Shown here piece by piece: positions 1-8,273 of a stretch of DNA of 32,888 bases (position 1 is the stretch's first letter; every line of letters begins with the position of its first letter). Origin of the DNA: Patescibacteria group bacterium (GTDB lineage Bacteria; Patescibacteriota; Patescibacteriia; 2-12-FULL-60-25); the NCBI GenBank assembly GCA_018061485.1, contig JAGOUA010000002.1, positions 1 through 32,888 on the forward strand, in the 5' to 3' direction. The notes under the pieces are model-generated. The model did not search any database. It had not been told where the DNA came from and saw only the letters and a list, made by a program, of their open reading frames with translations. A program made the translations under genes and the position numbers.

Positions 1-950
1 GGATATAAGCCTTCATTATCCTGAAGGAAAATTGTACCATCGGCTTTATAGGTGATTGTTTTGGTTGAAGCATCAATGTTTCCAATTGCACCAACCGAAC
101 CGCCACCCAATCCACCATTTGCCGATATAGAGCCAGATCCACTGATGGCGGCCGCCGTAATAACAACCGTTCCACCAGATCCCCCTCCAGCGCCGTTAAG
201 GTGACCCAGGTCAGCAGGCGAGCCGTTATTGCCATTCGCACTAATAGAACCACTCACCTCTAAGACGCCTAGAGACCTCAATACGATCCTGCCACCACCA
301 GCCCCTCCATACGAATACAAATAATACCCTTGACCCCCACCAGACCCAAGCAACGTAGGATTGAGACCATCTCCATAAACAGCCGTCACCGCCACACCTC
401 CTCCCGGAGCGGCTCCGCTAGTGCCTCCGTAAGCACCTCCGCTTCCACCCCCTCCGGCACCGCCTCCGCTCTTACCAGCTCCGCTCGCGCCATAGGTGCA
501 AGCACCTGTTGTCAGCGATGGCCCGTACCCTTGCAAGGTCTCACCGAGAGATCCAAAACACCCTTTTCCGTTGGCGCTTAAGGCGCCTACAACAGTAATA
601 TTCCTCGCAGTAATCTTCAATCCATTAGCATCAGCTGCCGTGTGCGTGGTTGTCGCGTTCGCCTCTACCACAAAATCATCAGCCGCGCCCAAAATCATTT
701 CACTACTTGTCCCCATTGTCATCGTATACCCTGTTTTGACGGTCACCGTTCCGCCGCCAAGATCAACCGTTCCAATCCAGGTCGTACTCACGTTTCCCTC
801 AATGTTAATAGACGTACACGCATTGTCGGTAACATACGTTTGATTCACCACCGTATCGGTGCTAATACTACAAACAGCCGCTTGGACCGAGCTTGGCAAC
901 CAAAATGATCCAAGGATAAGAAAAACGAAGAGCAAAAGAAAACGTCTCAT
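1..950 (-). CDS. Secreted glycine-rich surface protein (C-terminus off window)
   Basis: The frame is open from an ATG at 948-950 to the left edge, giving 316 codons of an incomplete protein. The N-terminus is a typical Sec signal peptide: MRR, a Leu/Phe/Ile core, then a VQA-A cleavage site near residue 24. The mature part is Thr/Ser/Val-rich and then becomes strongly glycine-rich, with GGGAGGGGSGG-type blocks encoded around 400-490 and 130-330. The block alternates with short beta-like segments such as GRIVLRS and GTVVITA and a recurring SGSISANG motif (twice, plus a related ALSANG). This fits an extracellular beta-strand repeat protein. No catalytic motif is visible and function is unknown. 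It is the last gene of the minus-strand run here but has its own promoter. The start is supported by the signal peptide and by a -10 element six bases upstream. Confidence 0.85.
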   Translation of the reverse strand, partial: MRRFLLLFVFLILGSFWLPSSVQAAVCSISTDTVVNQTYVTDNACTSINIEGNVSTTWIGTVDLGGGTVTVKTGYTMTMGTSSEMILGAADDFVVEANATTTHTAADANGLKITARNITVVGALSANGKGCFGSLGETLQGYGPSLTTGACTYGASGAGKSGGGAGGGGSGGAYGGTSGAAPGGGVAVTAVYGDGLNPTLLGSGGGQGYYLYSYGGAGGGRIVLRSLGVLEVSGSISANGNNGSPADLGHLNGAGGGSGGTVVITAAAISGSGSISANGGLGGGSVGAIGNIDASTKTITYKADGTIFLQDNEGLY

Positions 951-956
951 AGAGAC

Positions 957-965
957 AGTATACCA
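957..965 (-). promoter_or_regulatory. Extended -10 promoter, probably giving a leaderless mRNA
   Basis: Reading the minus strand, TGG-TATACT is an extended -10 (TGn plus a five-of-six match to TATAAT). Only six bases (GTCTCT) separate it from the ATG of the glycine-rich gene, so transcription would start at or next to the A of the start codon. A TTGATG at 983-988 is a poorly spaced -35 (20 nt). The -10 and spacing are seen; leaderless initiation is inferred. Confidence 0.6.
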
Positions 966-1040
966 TAAAAAAACACCGCTCGCATCAAGCAAGAATTCCG
1001 CAAAATTAGATACCTGAACAATACAAACCCCTCAAACACA

Positions 1041-1160
1041 AAACCCGCAAGATTGGATGCTCTGTGATGAGCTGGAGCGAAAAAGAACCGGAGGCGTACG
1101 CATTAGTACGGTGAGGATCTTTTTCGCGAAGCTCGCGCAGAGCGCCAATATCGCGGGTTT
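1041..1160. repeat. Long imperfect hairpin element, copy A
   Basis: This 120-nt stretch folds end to end. The outer stem is AAACCCGC (1041-1048) with GCGGGTTT (1153-1160). Inside it GCTCTG (1059-1064) pairs with CAGAGC (1138-1143), GAGCT (1069-1073) with AGCTC (1130-1134), GCGAAAAAGA with TCTTTTTCGC, and CGTAC with GTACG around a 6-nt loop. A homologous element lies at 1483-1604. It sits four bases after the HU stop codon, and on the minus strand the last arm runs into a T-rich stretch (GCGGGTTTTGTGTTTG). It could therefore act as a large terminator for HU, or be a structured RNA or palindromic repeat. Confidence 0.75.
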
Positions 1161-1164
1161 ACTC

Positions 1165-1446
1165 TTACAAGAGAGCTTCTTTTGCTGCCTTTGCTACGCG
1201 GAACTTCACGACCGTCTTCGCAGGAATCTTGATCTCTGCACCCGTTGCTGGGTTGCGACCCATGCGAGCAGCACGCTTGACCTTCACGAGCTTACCGAGT
1301 CCAGGAAAGGTGAACTCGCCATTCTTTTTGACCTGCGCGTAGGCGGTCTTGGTGATAAGATCGATCATCGCCATCACTTCTTTTTTGGTGTGGCCAGACT
1401 TGGCAGCCAACTCGGTCATGAGTTGGGACTTGGTCATTTTGGACAT
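1165..1446 (-). CDS. hup: HU-family DNA-binding protein
   Basis: The 93-residue product is close to the ~90 aa typical of bacterial HU. It is a small basic histone-like protein that dimerises and bends DNA in the nucleoid. The N-terminal helical part (SQLMTELAAKSGHTKKEV) is followed by the conserved GxFxxPGLGKL turn near residues 43-52. The DNA-binding arm contains the hallmark GRNPATG (residues ~63-69), and the protein ends with the KFRxAKAAKEAL helix. The first ATG is used; an in-frame Met4 is an alternative. No Shine-Dalgarno is visible; the start is preceded by CGCACCT. The gene stands alone between two homologous hairpin elements, which is unusual. HU versus IHF cannot be separated by sequence alone, but a single-gene HU is most likely. 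Confidence 0.95.
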   Translation of the reverse strand: MSKMTKSQLMTELAAKSGHTKKEVMAMIDLITKTAYAQVKKNGEFTFPGLGKLVKVKRAARMGRNPATGAEIKIPAKTVVKFRVAKAAKEALL

Positions 1447-1482
1447 AGGTGCGGAAACCCAGGGATAAACAGGTTAGTAAGG

Positions 1483-1604
1483 AGAACGTTCAGATTTGAG
1501 TGGGATACGCTGAGCTGGACCGAGAAAGACTCGCAAACGTACATCGAGGTACGTTGAGAATCTTTCTCGGGAAGCTCTCGTAGCTCGCCAAATATGAGCG
1601 TTCT
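1483..1604. repeat. Long imperfect hairpin element, copy B
   Basis: The outer arms AGAACGTTCAGATTTG (1483-1498) and CAAATATGAGCGTTCT (1589-1604) are near-perfect reverse complements. The core 1512-1577 aligns without gaps to 1069-1134 of copy A, with 49 of 66 positions identical by my count. The inner stem CCGAGAAAGA/TCTTTCTCGG differs from that of copy A at two pairs, and both are compensated (G-C to C-G and A-T to G-C). The hairpin is 36 nt upstream of the HU start and about 80 nt beyond the end of the preceding gene. Whether it terminates, regulates HU or is a dispersed repeat is not known. Confidence 0.75.
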
Positions 1605-1685
1605 TGAGAGTAAAAATGGGTTTGCGAGGTTCAGTATGCACACCGCGTAAGAGATACGCAAGAGCATCAAGCGCTTTTTTGCTCG

Positions 1686-2420
1686 CTATTGTTGCATTTT
1701 CGCGACACGATCAATCATTTGTGCTTGATTTACCAGAACTTTTAGCAAGGGAACATCTACTTCTGAGATATATTGCTTAGGAAGAATCAATAAAAGATAC
1801 GCCTTGGTGTCGGGAGTGTAGGCATCGGAAGGAACCGCGAGCACATCGAGACCTTCATCCGTAGCAAGAAACGCATGCGACACTTTTTGCTCATCAAGAG
1901 CCCGCAACTCTCTATTCGCTATATGGAATACTTGCTTCTCGCGAGAATCTACCTGAATCTCTTGCACGGTACGCAGCGAGGCGCGATCCAACATGCGCAA
2001 CAACCCAGACTCGGCGCCCGTTGCCGCCAGCGCTCCTTGCACAACTCCTTGCAATAGCTCTTTTGGGAGCTGCTTTTTGTCTAAAAAATGGGCGGAGGCC
2101 TCATTTGCCAACCGCTTAATTAACTCCATCTTGCGATTTACAGAACCAATGTAGGTATAGGAGTCGAGCAGCTCCGCTTTGATACGCTCTACATCACCTT
2201 CGATAACCTTTGCCTCTTTTTCACGATTCTCCATGAGGCGCTCGTAAAAGGTAAACGTGAGGATACCCGCGAGACCAAACAGGAAAATCGTGATCTGTTC
2301 GAGCATTTCTTCGCTTAAACCAAAGGATCCCTGCGTGTAAAGCGAAGGAGAAATCACCGCCAGAACAAAGAACGCTAGGTATAAAAGCGAAATCCACTCC
2401 AAGCGATGCGTCTTCTCCAT
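1686..2420 (-). CDS. Two-TM membrane protein with coiled coil and GAF-like domain
   Basis: Not a gene I recognise by name. The 244-aa product has two hydrophobic segments (about residues 9-27 and 42-58). A charged helical stretch likely to form a coiled coil follows (about 60-90, rich in Glu/Lys/Arg). A soluble alpha/beta region (about 105-240) has the feel of a GAF domain: the segments GAESGLLRML, LRTVQEIQV and a C-terminal long helix. This layout resembles membrane-bound sensors, but no histidine-kinase, GGDEF or HTH output is present. The ATG at 2418-2420 lies eight bases after the mnmA stop, so it is probably the last gene of the rlmN-mnmA run. The GAF assignment is tentative and would need a profile search. 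Confidence 0.75.
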   Translation of the reverse strand: MEKTHRLEWISLLYLAFFVLAVISPSLYTQGSFGLSEEMLEQITIFLFGLAGILTFTFYERLMENREKEAKVIEGDVERIKAELLDSYTYIGSVNRKMELIKRLANEASAHFLDKKQLPKELLQGVVQGALAATGAESGLLRMLDRASLRTVQEIQVDSREKQVFHIANRELRALDEQKVSHAFLATDEGLDVLAVPSDAYTPDTKAYLLLILPKQYISEVDVPLLKVLVNQAQMIDRVAKMQQ

Positions 2421-2428
2421 ATTGCCTG

Positions 2429-3532
2429 CTAGCGTAGCGTATCTTCGGCTAAAATACCACCACCGAGACAGTACCCCCCTTGATACACCGCCGCCGATTG
2501 ACCCGCCGCCGGAGCCCAGACCGGCTCCGCCAATACACCTCGATACATCCCGTCACGAATCCGCTCCAGTCTCGCGGGCACTGCTCGTTGACGGTAGCGG
2601 ATCATCACCTCGCCCTCGATCACCTCAGCCTCTTCTGCGGAAGCATCTAGCCAATGCATCTCCTCGATCACGATCTCGCGCCGGAATAAAAGCGGGTGAT
2701 CCGCCTCAGGAACCATCACCAACGCATTCCGTGCACGATCTTTTTGCGCTACGTACCATGCCCTTTGCCCTACTGATACATGCAGCCCATGGCGCTGCCC
2801 AATGGTATACGCATCGATACCGTCGTGCGTACCGATCGTGCTGCCCTCCTCGTCCAGAATAGGCCCCGGAACCGGAGGAAGACGCTTGCGCAAAAACTCA
2901 TGAAAATCGAGCTTGCCCACAAAACAAATCCCCTGACTGTCTGGCTTACGCGCGACAGAAAGACCAAACTCCTCGGCAAGCACACGAACATCAGCCTTCT
3001 CGAATCCACCAACAGGAAACAGGGTGCGCTGCAATGCCTCGCGAGACATGCGCTGCAAAAAATACGTTTGATCTTTTTGCGCATCAACCGCTTTTGCAAG
3101 ATGGACGCCATTCGCATCACGAACGCTTTGGGCATAATGCCCTGTCGCAACCCCATCAAACCCAGCACGCATCGCCGCTTCGTAAAACAATCCAAACTTG
3201 ATTTCTTGATTGCACAAAATATCCGGATTGGGCGTTCGTCCGGCTTGGTATTCCCGAAACATCCGATCAAGCACGCGCGCTCGATACTCCTCCTCAAAAT
3301 CAAAGGTGAGAAGCGAAATCCCAAGCTTTGCCGCAACGCGCAACGCATCACGACGCTCAGCCTTCCATTGGCACTCCCCCGTCCAAAGATCCTTGCTATC
3401 CGACCAGTTTTTGATGAATCCCCCCACCACTTGATACCCCTGCTTGAGGAGCAAGGCTGCCGCAACGCTCGAATCCACCCCTCCCGACATCCCCACTAAA
3501 ATCTTACTCCCCACCGGAAGAACCGCGCTCAT
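2429..3532 (-). CDS. mnmA: tRNA-specific 2-thiouridylase MnmA
   Basis: The 367-aa product matches the usual MnmA length. The enzyme activates U34 of tRNA Glu/Gln/Lys with ATP and inserts sulfur to make 2-thiouridine. The N-type ATP-pyrophosphatase loop SGGVDSS is at residues 16-22. The two catalytic cysteines are in place: Cys107 in the NPDILCNQEIKFG motif and Cys203 in DSQGICFVG. The DQTYFL motif is at 155-160, and the C-terminal TrmU barrel follows. The start ATG overlaps the rlmN stop by four bases (ATGA), indicating translational coupling. A sulfur donor such as a cysteine desulfurase or TusE-like relay is not encoded in this window. Confidence 0.96.
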   Translation of the reverse strand: MSAVLPVGSKILVGMSGGVDSSVAAALLLKQGYQVVGGFIKNWSDSKDLWTGECQWKAERRDALRVAAKLGISLLTFDFEEEYRARVLDRMFREYQAGRTPNPDILCNQEIKFGLFYEAAMRAGFDGVATGHYAQSVRDANGVHLAKAVDAQKDQTYFLQRMSREALQRTLFPVGGFEKADVRVLAEEFGLSVARKPDSQGICFVGKLDFHEFLRKRLPPVPGPILDEEGSTIGTHDGIDAYTIGQRHGLHVSVGQRAWYVAQKDRARNALVMVPEADHPLLFRREIVIEEMHWLDASAEEAEVIEGEVMIRYRQRAVPARLERIRDGMYRGVLAEPVWAPAAGQSAAVYQGGYCLGGGILAEDTLR

Positions 3533-4614
3533 ACACCAGCTGGTTGGCGTTTTTTTGCCTTACTCGCCTGAATCGCGGCCTGTCCTTGAAGCAGCGCGTC
3601 ACCCTCTTGCACGGCGAGCTGCCCACAGGCGGCATCGATATCTTCACCAAACGTAATGCGATGCGTCGCTGGAATGCCGAGCTCGTGCAGCTCTTGCAAA
3701 AAGGCGTGGCGACGATCTTTCGGAGTTCCTTCAAACGCTTGCGTATTGTGATATTTGATCAAATTGATATGCACCAAGCGCAGATTATTCCCAAAGAGTC
3801 TCTTGATCGCGCGAGCATCTTCTGGGCGATCATTCACCCCAGAAAGCAAGAGGTATTCAAACATCACCTTACGATTCGTCTTCTCCATATAGATGCGCAC
3901 CGCGTCCATCAGTTTGGCAAGCGGATACGCTTTGTTTACGGGCATGATCTTGGAGCGGACCTCATCGATTGCTGAGTGCAAAGAGATCGCCAAATTCACC
4001 TGAAATTGCTCATCCGCCAACCGCAAAATACCTGGAACAATACCACAGGTCGACACACTCATATGACGAGCACCGATATTCATTCCATGCGGGTCATTTA
4101 AGAGACGTAATGCGCCGATCGCCTCGTCGTAATTATGCAACGGCTCACCCATGCCCATAAGCACAACATTTGTGACGCGATCATCACGTTCGCGAAGTAA
4201 ACGCGCATAATACAGTACCTGCTCCGCGATTTCGTCACGCGTCAGATTGCGCGTCAACCCCATGGTGCCCGTGGCGCAAAACGCACACGCCATCGCGCAG
4301 CCAACCTGCGACGATACACACACGGTGTTACGCTCATCTTGATGCTGCATGAGTACCGCTTCGATCTTTTTCCCATCCGCGCACGCGAGCAGCGCCTTGA
4401 TGGTTTCGCCCTGATCTCCTTCTTGCTGACGAACGAGTGTGAGCGCATCCCAAGGAATCTGTTCTGCTAGTTCTGCGCGCAGGCCTTTTGAAAGAGTGGT
4501 GACTTCCTCCCACGAACGACGCTGATCCACGTAAAAAGCCCGCTTCAACTGCTGTAAGCGGTACATCGGCTCATTCCGTTCACGGAAGAGCTTTTCAACG
4601 TCGAGAAAACGCAT
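3529..4614 (-). CDS. rlmN: Dual-specificity 23S rRNA/tRNA adenine C2-methyltransferase RlmN
   Basis: A radical-SAM enzyme that methylates C2 of A2503 in 23S rRNA and, in some bacteria, A37 of tRNA. With the ATG at 4612-4614 the protein is 361 aa, the normal size. The [4Fe-4S]-binding CxxxCxxC is Cys106-Cys110-Cys113 and the SAM-binding GMGEP is near 154-158. The C-terminal cysteine that forms the covalent intermediate is Cys330 in DIDAACGQL. The more upstream possible start (4683) would add 23 residues of Arg/Pro-rich sequence unlike the family, so I chose the internal Met. The gene overlaps the end of the carboxypeptidase gene by 20 bases and mnmA by four. The Cfr resistance enzyme is a relative, but the operon with mnmA favours RlmN. 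Confidence 0.94.
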   Translation of the reverse strand: MRFLDVEKLFRERNEPMYRLQQLKRAFYVDQRRSWEEVTTLSKGLRAELAEQIPWDALTLVRQQEGDQGETIKALLACADGKKIEAVLMQHQDERNTVCVSSQVGCAMACAFCATGTMGLTRNLTRDEIAEQVLYYARLLRERDDRVTNVVLMGMGEPLHNYDEAIGALRLLNDPHGMNIGARHMSVSTCGIVPGILRLADEQFQVNLAISLHSAIDEVRSKIMPVNKAYPLAKLMDAVRIYMEKTNRKVMFEYLLLSGVNDRPEDARAIKRLFGNNLRLVHINLIKYHNTQAFEGTPKDRRHAFLQELHELGIPATHRITFGEDIDAACGQLAVQEGDALLQGQAAIQASKAKKRQPAGV

Positions 4615-5572
4615 GGGAAGACCAGGTAGCCTGAGCAAGGGCCTTTGCCGCCGCCTGTGAGCGCTCCTTTGTGGGGGCGCCAAACACGACTACCAAGACA
4701 TCTTTGCCATTTATGGGCGTTCCGTCAACATTTGTGGGACGCATCCATGCGACAAAACTATGCCCCGCTTCAGGCAAATACCCCGTTTTTCCAGCGATAA
4801 CCCATACATCTGGGTCGGTTTTAAGGAGGTCATTCGTACTCGAAATCACCCGATTGTGCGGCTTAGGCGACACGACCTTCACTGTATGCATAGCGGTACT
4901 TGCCGCTTTTTGAAGCGGTCGAAAGGCGAAAGCAGCATCGCTTAAATAAGCCATCTCTTTTGCCGTAGACCTATTCTCCGGACTCATTCCTGACGCGTCT
5001 ACAAAGGTCGTATGCTTGAGTTTGAGACGCTTTGCCTGCGCGTTCATGGCGCGAGTGTACTGCGCTGGAGACATGCCCAAGTTACGAGCTAGTGCCATCG
5101 CCGCGTTGTTAGCACTCGCGGTGATACTGGCATACCACAGATCTTCAAACGTAATGCGCGTACCGCTATTCACACGCAAACGCCCTCCGCCCACCTCATC
5201 CTTCGACGAAAGACTCACAACGCGCTTCCACGGAACCGTCTTTTGTCCCGCCCAAAGCATCGCTGAAGCGAGTTTTGTAAGGCTTGCTACCGACCACGAA
5301 GCGTCGGCGTTGTACGCATACAGCTCGCGACGGGTTTTTGGCGTCATGACATAGGCTGACGTAATGCCGAACGGCACGGGGTCAAACACCACCCCAACAG
5401 ACGACGTCGCAACCACAGTCGGAACCGTCGAAGAGACGCTCGCGACAGGCGTGGACACGGTTGTGCTCACCGTTGTAGGAAGAGCGCTCGTGCTCGTGGC
5501 TGCGCGCACCATCGAGAGTGGCCACGCCCCCAGCAGAACGATTAGTATGGCAAGCGCGATTCGTTTTGGCAT
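4595..5572 (-). CDS. D-alanyl-D-alanine carboxypeptidase (PBP5/6-like, S11 family)
   Basis: A secreted serine peptidase that would trim the terminal D-Ala of peptidoglycan stem peptides. An N-terminal hydrophobic signal or anchor segment (residues ~5-25) is followed by a Thr/Ser/Val-rich linker (~26-60). The catalytic domain carries all three penicillin-binding motifs: SLTK at 97-100, SAN at 153-155 and KTG at 262-264. The protein is 325 aa and ends soon after the catalytic domain, with no clear PBP5-type C-terminal beta domain or amphipathic anchor. The ATG at 5570-5572 follows a TTCTTTTTCT tract as in other genes here; a GTG 21 bases upstream is less likely. It sits next to an L,D-transpeptidase, whose substrates are the tetrapeptides such an enzyme produces. 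Confidence 0.9.
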   Translation of the reverse strand: MPKRIALAILIVLLGAWPLSMVRAATSTSALPTTVSTTVSTPVASVSSTVPTVVATSSVGVVFDPVPFGITSAYVMTPKTRRELYAYNADASWSVASLTKLASAMLWAGQKTVPWKRVVSLSSKDEVGGGRLRVNSGTRITFEDLWYASITASANNAAMALARNLGMSPAQYTRAMNAQAKRLKLKHTTFVDASGMSPENRSTAKEMAYLSDAAFAFRPLQKAASTAMHTVKVVSPKPHNRVISSTNDLLKTDPDVWVIAGKTGYLPEAGHSFVAWMRPTNVDGTPINGKDVLVVVFGAPTKERSQAAAKALAQATWSSHAFSRR

Positions 5573-5614
5573 AGAAAAAGAAGAAAAATACACCTCAAAC
5601 CGTATAAGACTCTA

Positions 5615-6214
5615 CTAGCGCTGAATGATGACTGGTGTACCGATGGGCGACCACTCATACAACCGCTTCGCTACACCCACTCCGACACGAATACAGCCAC
5701 CGCTCACCGGCGTACCGAGATGCGACTCCCCTTCTTTTTTCCCTCCCGGCCATTCAGGCAGCTCATGGATGCCATAGACCGTCCCTTTAAACGCCATCCA
5801 GTTCGGCATCCAGAGCTTCGCGCGATTTGACCACGCGCGAGGATGTTTCGAGAGGACGGTAAAGGTTCCCACAGGTGTCGGCGTAGAGGCTTTTCCTGAC
5901 GAGATGCGATGCTCTTCGATCACTACCCCGCCCAACTCCTGCCGAAGCTTTTGCTCGGACAGATCTACCAACAGGCGCTTTGGGAGTTTTTTAGGCTCGG
6001 CAGAGACAGGTGAATACCCATTCGCTACCTCAAGACCGTCGCGAAACCCATCGCCATCGGTGTCAGGATTCTGGGAATCACTCCCAAACGCTCGTTCAAG
6101 CGCATCAGTCAGTCCGTCGCCATCCGCATCAGGAGCAGCGGCATGGATCGGCGAAGCGACGAGGAGAAGCCCCGCGCCAACGAGGAGAAGCACCCCTAAG
6201 ACGGAAGGGCGCAT
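5615..6214 (-). CDS. L,D-transpeptidase (YkuD) with type-3 calcium-binding repeats
   Basis: The 199-aa product begins with a signal peptide (residues 1-26, ending IHAAA). Two thrombospondin type-3-like Ca2+ loops follow (DADGDGLTD at 29-37, DTDGDGFRD at 51-59). A YkuD catalytic domain (about 80-199) carries His150 (GIHEL), His165 and the active-site motif SGGCIRV with Cys174. YkuD enzymes make 3-3 peptidoglycan cross-links or attach proteins to the wall. The calcium loops probably mediate binding or folding outside the cell. The start lies two bases after the stop of the ATPase gene and 42 bases precede the carboxypeptidase start, so the three are likely cotranscribed. Confidence 0.92.
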   Translation of the reverse strand: MRPSVLGVLLLVGAGLLLVASPIHAAAPDADGDGLTDALERAFGSDSQNPDTDGDGFRDGLEVANGYSPVSAEPKKLPKRLLVDLSEQKLRQELGGVVIEEHRISSGKASTPTPVGTFTVLSKHPRAWSNRAKLWMPNWMAFKGTVYGIHELPEWPGGKKEGESHLGTPVSGGCIRVGVGVAKRLYEWSPIGTPVIIQR

Positions 6215-6216
6215 AT

Positions 6217-8271
6217 CTAAAACTGGATCGTTTCCCCCGGCTGAATGACGCGCGAAGCGGTCGGCATTGCCTCGATCACTGGCTCTTGCGAAGCGGTTGG
6301 CGCTGACGAGCTTGCTGGCGGCGTTGACGGAACAGGATCTGGCGTTTTTTCTGGGCGAGGCACCTCTATGGGCGGAATCTGCAAACGCACTGGCGCCGAA
6401 GCTACCGGAGTAGAGGTATCGCGTCGGCTGGACGAGCGATCACCTCGAGAACGGTCTCGATCGCGATCTTGTCCAGAACGGGAGGACGCGTTCGAACGAG
6501 ATGCATCACGAGCGTCACGATCCTCACGAGGTTCTCGTGTCGCAAAACGAGCGGTCGTTGGCGATGACGAGGCCTTGGGCGCTTCCGCCGCTTTTTGCTC
6601 ACGAGCGACACGTTCTAATCGCAAAATCTCACGACATTCTGGATCGTAAATCGGCTTACTTGGATCTAATTGGACCGCCAGAGCAAACTCTTTTCCGCAA
6701 CGACCGCACACGTGCTTAAAGCTTGGCTTTTTCCGCATTTTTTCTGCTTCGCGGTTTGCCTTATTCGCTTCTTGAATGGCCGCTAATCGCTCGGGACGAA
6801 TAACGAGCTTTGGCGCCGCGGTGGACACGCGCTCCGTTGTATCGATACGCGCCTCGAGCTCTTCTTCGGTTTGAATAGCGGGATAGGCAACGGCTGCGCC
6901 TTCTCCCGTCACGGCCTCTGAAGAGGTGACGACGGGTTTTGAAGCACTTGGCGTTGCTGTATGCATCATTTCCATCCCCGCCCACTTGAGAATTTTTTGT
7001 TCGATTACGTGCCGAGGCTCTGCGTATCGCTCACGACTAACCTTTAAGACTTTTTCTTCGCTCTGCGTACGTTGTGCGATCGGCGGCAAGGTATTCGCGG
7101 AAAATGGCTGCGTAGAAACGCCATCCACCATCAACTTGAGATACATCTGGAACTTGGCGAGGTTTACCAAGTCTTCTGGCGTAAACGTGGGCGCAAACTC
7201 CGTTTCGAGCATTTCCGCGTCGGTCGGTCCTACGCGCATCGCAATCATCGTACCCACGTTTCCTAGCACAGCCGCTTGCACCTTCTCATCCAACTGCTCC
7301 ATGTATTGGTGCGCCACCACCAGATTCAGGCGATATTTGCGCGCTTCCGACAAGATCGTTGCGAAGGATTCGTTGGCAAAGTTTTGAAACTCGTCTACGT
7401 AGAGATAAAAATCTCGCCGCTCTTGCTCAGAAACGTTTTGCCGCTCTTGAGCGCAAAGCTGAATCTTGGTGACAATCATCCCTCCAAGAAGCCGCATCCC
7501 ATCTTCACCGACACGCCCCTTTGACAGGTTCACGATCAAAATCTTCCCCTCATCCATGATACGACGGATATCAATAGTGGATCGCACCTGCGCGACAATA
7601 TTACGAATGATACTCGACGAGAGAAACTGTCCCACCTTGTTTTGGACCGGCGCAATCGCTTCGGTCGCGTACTTTTCGGACCACGAGGTAAACTCTGCAA
7701 CCCAAAACGTCTTCACGACAGGGTCTTGAATCTTGTCTATAATCTTTTCGCGATACTCTTTATCGACGAGCAATCGGTTGATCCCCATGAGCGTCGCTCC
7801 TGGATAATCAAGTAGCGCGGACACACAGTTTTGGAGAATATACTCCATACGCGCACTCCACACGTCTGGCCAAATCTTTTTAAAGACGCCCATCAATCCA
7901 TCGCGTACCAAGTGTTTACGATCGTCTGACGGCGTTTCCAGAATATTAAACCCGAAGGGAAAAGCCGTATCTGCAGGATTAAAATACACGACATCGTTAA
8001 TACGATCCGACGGAATAAAGTCAATGAATTTTTCGGCTGTATCACCGTGTGGATCTATATAACAACACCCATGCCCCGCATACACATCGGACATGAACAT
8101 GTTTTCCATCAGCGTCGTTTTGCCCATGCCCGTTTTCCCGATGATATACATGTGCCGACGGCGGTCATCTGTGCGAATACCGAAACGCTTGCCGGTATTC
8201 CGAAAATTCACCTGTCCAAACAGAGTGATTTCGCGTTCGTGCTCGTGACCGTTTGGATAGATGACTGGCAT
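6217..8271 (-). CDS. VirD4/TraG-like P-loop ATPase with zinc-ribbon and RD/RS-rich tail
   Basis: A 684-aa FtsK/HerA-superfamily ATPase of the conjugative-transfer type. Walker A is IGKTGMGKTT (44-53), and Walker B with the DEF motif is YLYVDEF (289-295). An arginine-finger-like AMRVG segment lies near 344-348. The ATPase core ends around residue 400. A variable region follows, then a CGRCGKEF motif (Cys522, Cys525) with Cys546 as a possible further ligand. The last ~120 residues are low complexity, rich in Arg-Asp and Ser-Arg, then Pro-rich. No TM segment is present, but the adjacent gene two bases upstream encodes a one-TM partner. Such pairs are, from memory, frequent in CPR genomes. It could power DNA or protein transfer or a pilus-like machine; no other T4SS gene is in the window. 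Confidence 0.85.
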   Translation of the reverse strand: MPVIYPNGHEHEREITLFGQVNFRNTGKRFGIRTDDRRRHMYIIGKTGMGKTTLMENMFMSDVYAGHGCCYIDPHGDTAEKFIDFIPSDRINDVVYFNPADTAFPFGFNILETPSDDRKHLVRDGLMGVFKKIWPDVWSARMEYILQNCVSALLDYPGATLMGINRLLVDKEYREKIIDKIQDPVVKTFWVAEFTSWSEKYATEAIAPVQNKVGQFLSSSIIRNIVAQVRSTIDIRRIMDEGKILIVNLSKGRVGEDGMRLLGGMIVTKIQLCAQERQNVSEQERRDFYLYVDEFQNFANESFATILSEARKYRLNLVVAHQYMEQLDEKVQAAVLGNVGTMIAMRVGPTDAEMLETEFAPTFTPEDLVNLAKFQMYLKLMVDGVSTQPFSANTLPPIAQRTQSEEKVLKVSRERYAEPRHVIEQKILKWAGMEMMHTATPSASKPVVTSSEAVTGEGAAVAYPAIQTEEELEARIDTTERVSTAAPKLVIRPERLAAIQEANKANREAEKMRKKPSFKHVCGRCGKEFALAVQLDPSKPIYDPECREILRLERVAREQKAAEAPKASSSPTTARFATREPREDRDARDASRSNASSRSGQDRDRDRSRGDRSSSRRDTSTPVASAPVRLQIPPIEVPRPEKTPDPVPSTPPASSSAPTASQEPVIEAMPTASRVIQPGETIQF

Positions 8272-8273
8272 AC

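Noticed and set aside
100..500. Possible CRISPR-like or tandem repeat array in the glycine-rich gene
   Set aside because: Similarity comes from GGN codon runs; there is no regular repeat-spacer spacing.
330..908. Overlapping plus-strand open frames opposite the glycine-rich gene
   Set aside because: They are Ser/Thr/Arg/Pro-rich shadows of the GC-rich glycine codons; the minus frame has a signal peptide and promoter.
1057..1557. 166-codon plus-strand frame across HU and both hairpins
   Set aside because: It is antisense to a clear HU gene and its ends lie in the hairpin elements; no family features.
1434..1670. 78-codon minus-strand frame upstream of HU
   Set aside because: It runs through the hairpin copy B and overlaps the HU start in another frame; no protein-like pattern.
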